DNA of 64,000 bases, taken from positions 25,088,243-25,152,242 of the forward strand of contig CM055872.1 in the NCBI GenBank assembly GCA_029582165.1, read 5' to 3'. Made by a program: the position numbers and the translations under genes. Source of the stretch: Portulaca oleracea. Lineage: Eukaryota > Streptophyta > Magnoliopsida > Caryophyllales > Portulacaceae. The first letter of the stretch is position 1. The number at the start of each line of letters is the position of its first letter. The notes under the pieces are model-generated. The model was not told the DNA's origin. It searched no databases and saw only the letters and a program-made list of their open reading frames with translations. Shown here piece by piece: positions 56,017 through 64,000 of the stretch.

Positions 56017-56919
56017 CAATGAACTCTTAGCTCATTTGGTATGTGCTGCACTGTGGTATACTACAGGTCCTGGGGTCGAATCCTAGGAGCAGCAACAGGC
56101 GTGTATGCCTAGTTTACCCCCTCCCCCATGGGCTGGTGGACTCATTGGGCTTTCCCTGAGATAGGGGGCCTAGTGGGTGGCCCGACTTACCTAGGGGTGG
56201 AAATTGTGCAGTGCGGTGCGGTTTCGGTGCGCCGAAGCGGTGCACCGGATGAAACGGTGCGCGAAAATCATAAGCCGGAACCGGAGCCGAATCACCCAGT
56301 TTTTAAAAACCGGTGCACCGACTTTAACGGTGCGATTTCACCGGTGAACCGGAACCGCATAAATTTCTATCAAACATCAAAAAATCTCTATTTAATAAAA
56401 AAAATAATCTCTATTTAATAAAAAATAAAGTGAGAACCCTAAACTCTAAACTGGAAAATGATAATTTGAAATACTAAAACCTAATTCCCCTCTCCCCTTC
56501 CTCGACCGTCAGTGTCTCAGTGAGACTGTGAGGAGTGAGAGCCAGAGAGCCAAATTTACTAGCCCATAAGCTCAACCCAATAACACATTAACACCTAATG
56601 TTCTTTTTTTTAAACTAGTTAGTTAATATTATTTTTGTATTAAGTTTGGGTAGAATTTTTTTTAGCCAAAATTTATATATATATATATGTATTTAATTAT
56701 ATTAACGGGGCGGTGCCGGTTCCCCGGCGGTGTGAATATCCCAAACCGGAACCGCCCGTTTAGTATCCGGTTTTTCCGATGCGGTGCACCGGATTTTTAA
56801 ACCGGTTCGGTGTTGCCCGTTCCCGGTTTTTTTAACCGGTTTCCGGTTCGGTGTGCCGGTTCCGGATTTTTCTTCCACCCCTAGACTTACCATTGTAAAA
56901 AAAAAAAAAAAAAAAAAGT
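56017..56919 (+). mobile_element. tRNA-derived SINE (about 203 bp) interrupted by a hAT element
   Basis: Box A TAGCTCATTTGG (56028-56039) and box B GGTCGAATCC (56074-56083) form a pol III promoter. The tail is TTACCATTGT followed by about 22 A. A 12-base TSD TAGGTGAAATAC flanks it (56005-56016, 56920-56931). A hAT element sits between base 175 of the SINE and its last 28 bases. The TSD and A-tail show LINE-mediated insertion. Confidence 0.93.
56192..56883. mobile_element. Non-autonomous hAT element (692 bp) rich in CCGGTTCCGG/GGTGCACCGG units
   Basis: Exact 8-base TSD GACTTACC (56184-56191, 56884-56891); ends TAGGGGTGGAA / TTCCACCCCTA. G+C-rich subterminal arrays (GCGGTGCACCGG, AACCGGTTTCCGG) flank an AT-rich centre. 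No transposase. Confidence 0.93.
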
Positions 56920-56931
56920 TAGGTGAAATAC

Positions 56932-57411
56932 AATAGGTGTTCGCGCTGTTTTTTTTTTTTTTTCAATGTCACTATCTTCATTGCACAAACAGAGAAAAAA
57001 ATCATGAACAACAATAAAATTTGTTCTATACCATTAGTGACAAAAGGTACAAGATTTATGTTTACAAAAGTGCGGAGAACAAGGTATACAACTACGCCAA
57101 AGCTTAATCAAGCTATCATTCCCTAAGTGATTATACACTTACAATGATTCATTTAGATCGTTGATTGTGAAATTAGTTAGGTGATACTTTTAATTCTCAT
57201 GATAACACGTACTCAACATGACGCGAGACACCACTTTGCAACCTTTTGCTCCATTTTCTTAAGAAAAATACCTTGTCACATCATTGGGAGCCCCCACAAT
57301 TCCAATAGCTCACTCAGAATTCAAATCCACAATCTATAATAGCTTCTGCAAAAGCATGTACATATCAAGACGAAGGTTGGATGTATGTTAAGCAAATGAA
57401 GGATTCGACGA
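56932..57411. other. Intergenic / 3' UTR region
   Basis: No coding feature recognised; the part next to 57412 is probably the 3' UTR of the minus-strand gene. Confidence 0.5.
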
Positions 57412-57757
57412 TCAAAAAGTATCTTCCAGGAGTGGGGGGTTTGAAGGTCCAGAAGCATCTTCCACAAGTTCTTGATTTGAAGGTGGAAAAGTATCTTGGT
57501 TGGGTGGGGGTATGGAATTTTGAGAACGATCATAAAAGCACATCTCACATATGGTTGATGTTTCTGAGTTAGCAAAGGTACATTGTTCACAACTCCAATG
57601 GTCAATATGATTTATATCTCTAATTGATTCATCTGATCGCGGAGTACCCCTATTACCACCTTTTCCCCTCCCTCTTGGAGTAGGCAATCCACCAGACACA
57701 TCCGATAAACCGTTCTCTAATGCTCTAACCAAATTCTCAAAGTACGTTCGGGTTACC
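57412..57757 (-). CDS. ARI-like last exon: Ariadne end and RanBP2 zinc finger
   Basis: VTRTYFENLVRALENGL, a basic Gly-rich linker, then WSCEQCTFANSETSTICEMC, a RanBP2-type finger (two CxxC pairs) present in one plant ARIADNE subgroup, then a Pro/Asn-rich tail. TGA-stop at 57412-57414. Splice acceptor TTATGCAG. Confidence 0.94.
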
Positions 57758-58160
57758 CTGCATAAGTTATGTACATTAGCAGCATCTATGTTAGCTTCAA
57801 ATGTCAACATTTCTTCATGTTTAACTTCATTGTTGCAAATGAGATAAAGAAGCTCCTAACTGTTGACATCAATGTACATATAGAAAATTTGCAAACCTTA
57901 TTTCTACATCAACAAAGAGGAATGTCCTTATTAGATTGAAACATAAAATGAAACACAATGACTACAAGGTTCTTTTCATGATTTAGCAAATAATCTTTCA
58001 AGGTGTTACAATGTGACTAAAATGTAGGTTATAAAACTTATTGGGATGATAAAATTCAAACATTTTGTATTTATGTGACATTGGTAATAAAAGGAAAAAG
58101 AATTAGACTAGTATAATGAAATTCATAAGCTCTGAAAAAGTATACATCAAAGATCATTAC

Positions 58161-58287
58161 CCTGTTAGCCCTGCTAGCTTTTGACGAAATGCTAAAAAAT
58201 CTGCTTTAGGCTCCTCGTCACCAAGGAAATCATTTAATTCTTTTTCGGCACATTGATGTAGCCTCTCAAGACCAGCCTCCGCTTCAC
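58161..58287 (-). CDS. ARI-like exon: Ariadne domain (43 aa)
   Basis: GEAEAGLERLHQCAEKELND, then DFLAFRQKLAGLTG; ends with two bases of a split codon that the last exon completes. Confidence 0.93.
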
Positions 58288-58376
58288 CTAAGTGGAGGAA
58301 GATTGTATGGCGAGTTAATAATTAAATATTCCTTAGGACGACAATGTTTCAAATTGTAATTCGCATGACATTTTAC

Positions 58377-58476
58377 CTTGCAAATACTCAAATAGATGTA
58401 TCTTTCCATGCTCATTCTCAGGCAAATAATAACCATATCCATATGTCCATTTTAGAACCCGTCTACACTCTATTAT
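58377..58476 (-). CDS. ARI-like exon: Ariadne domain (33 aa)
   Basis: [20 protein letters not shown], then [13 protein letters not shown]; [16 protein letters not shown] is a strong ARIADNE signature. Confidence 0.94.
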
Positions 58477-59029
58477 CTAGAAAGAAAATACGGTATCTTA
58501 ATGATCGTTAATTGTAAAACCATAAAGTAACAGAGATTAAAACATCACTAATAACCATGTTGCTCTGTAGAATTTCAAAAAGGTAAGTTTCATTTTTTCG
58601 TCCTTAAAATGAACAGGAGACAAGCAAATGAACACATTCATTATAAAGTTATATGTAATTGGTACATACAATAAAGGGGTGAAAGAAAAAAAGACTTGTC
58701 TCCAAAAAATGTTCATCATCCTTCTGATTACATATCTTATGGAGGACCCAGAATGAGATCAATGGAGGATTTGAGATCTCTTCTTTCCATTTTTCTCCAA
58801 GTAGTAAAGCCTATATAACTAATAGATTGTATAAGTATAATTCCCTTATCCCATAGGAAGAATAATACTCTTCTTCATAGTTTATTCTTGTGAACGACTT
58901 TCTTAATGAAACAAGCAATAGGCTAATAGCCTAAAAATGTCGTACCTAGCTTGGGAACTCAAGTCTTCTAGGTAAGCTCTCCCCTCTTTTCCCTTTTTTA
59001 TTTTATTGGGGCTGAGGGTGCAAATTTAC

Positions 59030-59101
59030 CTGTTGCCATGCTTCTATGATGAATTTAAGTTGTGATACCGGTTCCTTCACATTGTTGCCAAGCTTCTCTA
59101 A
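59030..59101 (-). CDS. ARI-like exon: Ariadne domain (24 aa)
   Basis: LEKLGNNVKEPVSQLKFIIE, then AWQQ; 72 bases, phase 0. Confidence 0.92.
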
Positions 59102-59362
59102 CTGCAAATATAAGATAACAATATCTTATTATCTATTTTTTGTCACTCACATAAATTATAATTAGGAGTTACTTTCCTTATTCAAACTTAGGAATAAACG
59201 ACTGTAAAACTAAACAATTCAACTCATTGACTTGGTAATGGAAATTTCTATAACGTTTCTATTATATTAGTTAGAATTGTTCTATTTCTATTAACATGCT
59301 CTCTGGCTAGGACAAACTAAGAGACTAGCATGTGATATTAATTACATAGAAATCCCACTTAC

Positions 59363-59410
59363 ATGAACCGATTGCATTTGACGCAAATCTGCAATAGCTT
59401 TTTCTCTTGA
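59363..59410 (-). CDS. ARI-like exon: Ariadne domain (16 aa)
   Basis: SREKAIADLRQMQSVH; 48-base micro-exon with donor GTAAGT. Confidence 0.92.
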
Positions 59411-59938
59411 CTGTAACAAGAAATAAATTTTTTAGGTTAATGAACGAATAATTAACCGTAAAAAGACAACTAGCGCAAAACGTTTGGTGAAAATAATGAT
59501 CTAATATAAAATATTTAACTTTCTATATATAAAGTAATAGCCCAAGACTTGAACTTAAATACAAATTTTCAATTGACAGGTTAAATTTAATGATGACCTG
59601 GTGGAAAAATTGGACAAAAACAGTATATCAATAAGTTACCAACTTGAAATATTATCTAATCTACTTAAATAAGAGAGTATGTTGTCATAGAAATATAAAC
59701 CTTCAACATAAACTCCTAACGTTCTTATGTCAGAAAACAAGATTCGTAACATGCATGCTATAACTAAACAAAGTTACTCCTAATTTCAATCTTCAAAGAA
59801 TATTTATGAAAGAGGAAAGCAAAGCCAGTAGTTTCGTTTAATATATTCAAATGATTATTCAGAATTCATGAAAAAACAAAGTAGAGAAAGCACCTACTAA
59901 AGCAAAACAAAAATACCAAACACAAAAAATACATATAC

Positions 59939-60028
59939 CTTTTGGTTGCCTGCCCATCGCTCAAAATAGTGTGTATATTTCTCTAGATGGTTCTTAGCCA
60001 TTTCTCTTATTCTTTCTTCTTCGGCAAA
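59939..60028 (-). CDS. ARI-like exon: Ariadne domain, helix 1
   Basis: [20 protein letters not shown], then [10 protein letters not shown]. 90 bases, phase 0. Confidence 0.93.
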
Positions 60029-60135
60029 CTACAAATGAAAAACAAATGAAAGAAAGAGAAATTGTTATTTTTGTCTTGAACTTAATAACATATACAAGTC
60101 GTAGCAAACAATCAAACATAGTCCAACTCCATTAC

Positions 60136-60226
60136 ATCTCCATCCTTTTTTGCAGCTTCATAACGATTACATGAATAGAAACCTCCAGTTGCATCACCAT
60201 GCTCATTCCAATCACCAAGGCATAAC
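60136..60226 (-). CDS. ARI-like exon: end of RING2
   Basis: [20 protein letters not shown], then [10 protein letters not shown]. Last RING2 zinc ligands (CLxxWxxHG…C). Confidence 0.93.
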
Positions 60227-60414
60227 CTAGATATAAAATGTTATCGTTAAAAGATCATCAACATAGGAGTGTGAAAGTTCATCCATCTATTAAAAGCGAT
60301 CAACATAAATAAGGAAAATCCAAAGTGCGTAACACAAACCCTCCTACGCCCCTAAGGCAGTTGTTGAGAAATAAAAGGTGGGAGATATATTTGTGCCATT
60401 TTATACAATCTTAC

Positions 60415-60522
60415 CAACAAAATTCAAACTTGCATGGTGGGGTGCAAGTCATATGCATGCATCCCATGTTCTTCTCAATTGGGCGTTTACACTTTGGACA
60501 AGGCTTTGAGTTGGCAATTATC
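60415..60522 (-). CDS. ARI-like exon: RING2 with catalytic cysteine
   Basis: [20 protein letters not shown] followed by [16 protein letters not shown]. The cysteine after NMG corresponds to the thioester-forming residue of HHARI (family knowledge). Confidence 0.94.
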
Positions 60523-60843
60523 CTGAATTACGAATAATAACACATCAATATGGAGTAAAAATCAAATTATTTGATGACCTTATAGGAAAGGTAACACCCA
60601 CAAAGATACATTATATCGAATAGTGTTGTTGTTTCACCCAAAACAACTAATATTTTAGATATATTAAATGGTAGAGGATAGGCAGATGAGATGAAAATCC
60701 ATATAGAGAAGAGTCACTAGAAAAACTTTATACAATCACTATTATTTCTATATTCATAGAACGAGAAAATAAGGAACAAATTTCAACTACCATAGCATTG
60801 ACAAAGTAGTACTAAAGATAGAAAGAAGAAATAAGAATTCTAC

Positions 60844-60932
60844 CAAGTCATATTTTCAGACTCTGCACTATTCTTCAACATCCACTTAGACACAGTTTCA
60901 CAATCCACAGGACGGTGAATGTCTTCACAACA
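60844..60932 (-). CDS. ARI-like exon: IBR end and linker to RING2
   Basis: [20 protein letters not shown], then [10 protein letters not shown]. The HRPVDC motif is an ARIADNE hallmark. Confidence 0.93.
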
Positions 60933-61068
60933 CTGCAAAATAAGGTGATCAAAATTTGGGACTGTTAAGACTTCTTTTCATCCAAGTCTGGTATAAATAT
61001 GTAACTATCATTTCTGCATAATTGCCACTATAGTATAAAAATTAGGCATCTACATCCTTATCTCGTAT

Positions 61069-61103
61069 TGCATATATATATATATATGTGTGTGTGTGTG
61101 TAT
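61069..61103. repeat. (TA)n(TG)n microsatellite in an intron
   Basis: TATATATATATA followed by TGTGTGTGTGTG between the IBR exons of the ARI-like gene. Confidence 0.9.
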
Positions 61104-61383
61104 GTTCTTCTATATATGTTCATTAGTTACCATTTACTAATAAAATAAAATGCTTGCAGTTATTAAATTGAATTACAAATAAGAGACATAACATACATCA
61201 TCTAAGAGAAATGTTTCACTCTTTGTTGCATCCAACCAAGGGGTACATCTTTTCATTTAATCCTTAGAGTTGTCGTGTAAACTAAGGTTGATGAATAAAG
61301 TATTTTTCTATTTGTTTTGCATTCCTGATGCCATGAAGAGTATAATAAGATAATTATTTTTATACTCATACTTAAGGACTTAC

Positions 61384-61488
61384 AATCCAGCAGAAACAAT
61401 GTGAACAAAGGCAAGTAACGTCATAGATATTGCTACCAAGCTCATATTCAATTGCATTGTCACATCCTGGTGCAGGACACCATTTGGT
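61384..61488 (-). CDS. ARI-like exon: IBR, first part
   Basis: [20 protein letters not shown], then [14 protein letters not shown]; four zinc ligands (WCxxxxC, CxC) and more. 105 bases, phase 0 at both ends. Confidence 0.93.
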
Positions 61489-62322
61489 CTAAAATAGAAA
61501 CAAAATTAAACAAAAATATCAAAAACATAAGAAATATCAAAATCAAAATTAAGTTTCTAGAATAAATTTTGTGCCAACGAGCAAAGATACATGAACTATA
61601 TATATTATTTTAATATTCTTTAGGTTCAGTCATTTATGTAACATGATAAAGTATTCTGATAACTGTTCCATAAATGGATAAACCTAAATGAAAAACTTTA
61701 TTGACGTAATAAAACCATACTTGTTCTTAGACATATGTGTATGGGAGTTTAAATAGCTTAGTGCATTAGTTGAATGACAGCATAATGTAATAGTAAGAAT
61801 AACAATTTTAGTATAGGTCCCACTTTTGTGAGGGATAGGTTAACTTGATTGGATTCCATAAAAATCAACTAAAAGGCATATCTATAGGAAAAGGAGGAAG
61901 TAACAAGGATGCATGTCTACAACGAAGGGCTCAAGAAGTATGCATTTTTGCTATCAAGTGATCAGAGTATGTTTAGTTGCTGTGGTTTAAATAATTACGA
62001 CCATAATTGTCAACTATATTCTAAACTTAACACCACATATTCTACTCACTATGCTTTATTAAATCAGATTATTTTAATGAGAAAAACAAATGATTTGTGT
62101 GACTAGTTGGACAAATTACTATAGGAGATAATTCTATTCCACTTCATAAACCTACCAACTAAAGACAATTAACTAATCGACAATGTATATCTCATTATTT
62201 TACGCAGATGCCACAATAAAGTCAATATGAATAAATCAAGTCATCAACAACAAATGACATCGACGGATAACATATTGCAAGAAATGTTTGACAATTTTGT
62301 CAATGATCAAACAATTACATAC

Positions 62323-62495
62323 CTTTTTCTTGTCCTCGATGTAGGATCTAAAGAGGTAACGAGAATATTTCTCTTTCTCTTCATCAGATCCTAATTTGAG
62401 GACCATGTCTTGACCAACAGCAGTATGGCAAGATGGCTCGGGACATTTCAATAACAAGCACCCAGGGCCATCATTAATGGATGTTGTAATGTAAC
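62323..62495 (-). CDS. ARI-like exon: end of RING1 and linker
   Basis: [20 protein letters not shown] with the last RING1 cysteine pair ([12 protein letters not shown]), then [20 protein letters not shown] and DKKK. Acceptor ACGCAG, donor GTATGT. Confidence 0.93.
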
Positions 62496-62877
62496 CTGCG
62501 TGATGGATCCAACAATTTATCATTGTTTTCGCCCAAAACAACATCAATAAGATGTGTCATTATTGACTATTTAGATGCATCCAAAGACTATCCATATATT
62601 GATAACATGAAAAACATTGAATGATAACTTTTACAAGCGAACATTAATCCCTCACTATTTGACAACTTATTATATATATATTTAAGTTATGCTACCTTTT
62701 CTTTTAGGCGTTGGGAATTTTGTCCACCTACTGGCCTAGTACAAGGCTAATGTAACGAGGTAATGATAGGGAAGAGTAGTGAAGGCATAAATATTAAAAT
62801 AGTTACAATAATGGCATAATTGTAAAGATAAGAAAGCCCACATGAGATCTCTTTCTTACCAACAAATTCTCTCCAAC

Positions 62878-63323
62878 TACAACTATTGAAATCTCAATCC
62901 GAATCAACAATCCTACGATTTTACGATCCAAAAATACTTCATCGGTCCAACTCAGATTATAATCTTAAAGTAGTTAGAATCTTACGATTCTGGTTTAGTC
63001 TTAATATCATGTGTTACATTGCAATACGATTCTAACGTTCTACGATATAATCCACAATCCTACACGAATTTTATAATGTCTGTCCACATTATCAACACTA
63101 AAATATTATGATAATAACTAGAAATTTGTATTGACGTTATCTACTGAAGTACAATTTAACACATTGCTTCATTTTTAGTGAATATCTATTAAGATTTTAA
63201 CTATTGTAGAACCTCTTAGTTATTTGCCTAATGTATTAGAATTTTACGATGCTCAATTCGATTCTACGATTTCAATTCTAACTACCCTCATCAATCCTAA
63301 CTATGATCCCGATCCTAACAACC
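62878..63323. mobile_element. hAT-like MITE, copy 3 (about 446 bp), in an ARI-like intron
   Basis: Reverse orientation to copy 2; shares the ends CAACTATT / CCTAACAACCT and inner motifs such as GTTAAATTGTA. Flanks are TTGGGGAA / TTGGAGAG in the element's sense, a degenerate 8-base TSD. It lies between the RING1 exons at 63452 and 62495. Confidence 0.75.
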
Positions 63324-63451
63324 TTTCCCCAAACAAGAAGCATTTATACCCCACATGTGCCTTGGTAATCATTATGCCAAAGATACGTTGGTTAAGTAAT
63401 GCAACATAATATGACAATATTATGAAATATAAGCAACTATGATAATCTAAC

Positions 63452-63542
63452 CTTTCCAGCATGTTGTGCAATAAGGGTGTCCACAAGCACCTTACTGCAT
63501 CTCAGTAAAAGGATATGAATCAAAGCAGATACCACAACTGAA
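63452..63542 (-). pseudogene. ARI-like exon: RING1, with in-frame TAA
   Basis: FSCGICFDSYPFTEMQ, stop, GACGHPYCTTCWK. The Zn-binding CxxC and CxHxxCxxC are both present on either side of the stop. 91 bases, acceptor GGCAG, donor GTTAGA; phase fits both neighbours. Confidence 0.92.
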
Positions 63543-63665
63543 CTGCCACGATATTAGTGAAACACTCAGTGAGACTACCACTATGAAAAGAACAAGATAA
63601 ATTTCCAGAAGATGTATAAATAATTGAAAGTTTGAAAGTAGTTCTCATATACAAAACTATCATAC

Positions 63666-63771
63666 TTCTTTTGCATCCGGGAATGAAATAATTGGGCTAC
63701 TTGGCAAGCCAACAGTGTTTCGAACCTTTTCTTCATCACCAAACCATTCATCATGCAACTGAGAAACATTC
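63666..63771 (-). CDS. ARI-like exon: end of UBA-like region
   Basis: Encodes NVSQLHDEWFGDEEKVRNTV and continues to FPDAKE. Acceptor TTTTCAG, donor GTATGA. Enters with one base of a split codon, ends in phase 0. Confidence 0.93.
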
Positions 63772-64000
63772 CTGAAAATAAAAAAATGAAAAGGGAACAC
63801 ACAATTCTTCATGTAATGCTACAAACAGGATAAAACCTCAAAAGCTAAAAATAGAAAAATATATATTTATTATTAACTAGCTATAAAATATAATGCATTA
63901 ACATGATGTGTCATACACTACAACCTCATAGATGATGTGCTTTTCGGCGTTAAAAAATACACGGAAAAAGAAACAGACAACAAACATCAATCTTTACCAC

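Larger units (their letters stand above)
57412..64000 (-). pseudogene. ARI-like: ARIADNE-type RBR E3 ubiquitin ligase gene, 5' end outside window, in-frame stop in RING1
   Basis: Thirteen minus-strand exons with GT-AG introns join in phase into an ARIADNE-type protein. It covers the end of the UBA-like region (NVSQLHDEWFGDEE), RING1, IBR, RING2, the helical Ariadne domain and a C-terminal RanBP2-type zinc finger (WSCEQCTFANSETSTICEMC). RBR ligases take ubiquitin from an E2 onto a RING2 cysteine and pass it to the substrate. That cysteine lies in [10 protein letters not shown] and is present. The length after RING1 and all splice phases are normal. A TAA at 63492-63494 inside RING1 would cut the protein before IBR and RING2. 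With every other exon clean, this is a young pseudogene, a null allele or a sequencing error. The first exon or exons are beyond base 64000. Confidence 0.93.

Noticed and set aside
57000..57126. Small frame MNNNKICSIPLVTKG
   Set aside because: Short, AT-rich and without homology or neighbours that support it.
63452..63542. Removing the RING1 stop as an unseen short intron
   Set aside because: No GT-AG pair around the TAA leaves the frame intact, and both RING1 ligand sets flank it directly.

Overview
The window is plant nuclear DNA, most likely from an eudicot. It contains Athila and chromovirus Ty3/gypsy elements, several Ty1/copia lineages, a Cassandra TRIM, a tRNA-derived SINE, an L1-type LINE, a Helitron, hAT and Mutator MITEs, and one intron-rich host gene of the ARIADNE RBR E3 ubiquitin-ligase family. 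No bacterial features and no genuine tRNA or rRNA gene were seen. The species cannot be fixed from the sequence alone.

Region 1-32860 is one nest of LTR retrotransposons, resolved by their target-site duplications (TSDs). The outer host is a decayed SIRE-like copia that starts left of the window and ends with its 3' LTR at 32025-32860. It was hit by a Cassandra TRIM (1-679), by Athila-A (1122-27370, TSD CTTGC) and by an Athila-B solo LTR (28983-31924, TSD GTAAG), which itself holds a second solo LTR (29152-30504, TSD TTTCC). Athila-A carries Copia-2 (4842-19811, TSD GTTAG) and a minus-strand gag-protease-only gypsy (22308-26269, TSD CAGCG) inside its 3' LTR. Copia-2 in turn carries Athila-B (7876-17288, minus strand, TSD ATAGT/ATAGC) inside its reverse transcriptase. 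That is four levels of nesting. Splicing the inserts out restores one open host frame across the Athila-A and Athila-B junctions.

Region 32861-41200 is AT-rich and packed with trinucleotide microsatellites. It holds a Mutator-like foldback element (33180-34022) with a possible captured gene piece, then a minus-strand Helitron candidate (34126-39645). The Helitron contains a non-autonomous hAT (34707-36012) and an array of repeated Helitron 5' ends, each next to a (TTA)n tract.

Region 41200-55216 holds an L1-type LINE on the plus strand, split by a minus-strand Ale-like Copia-3 (42244-53314). Copia-3 is itself split in gag by a minus-strand chromovirus (46016-52481, TSD ACTAC). Small DNA elements follow: a hAT-like MITE (54121-54576), a Mutator MITE (55227-55816), and a SINE (56017-56919) interrupted by a hAT (56192-56883).

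Region 57412-64000 is the 3' part of a minus-strand ARIADNE-type gene. Thirteen exons join in phase and encode the second half of the UBA-like region, RING1, IBR, RING2, the Ariadne domain and a C-terminal RanBP2 zinc finger. One exon has an in-frame TAA inside RING1, so the copy is either a recent pseudogene or carries a base error.

Across the window, four unrelated LTR families each carry several copies of a short G+C-rich palindrome, different in each family. This is the most unusual pattern found here.
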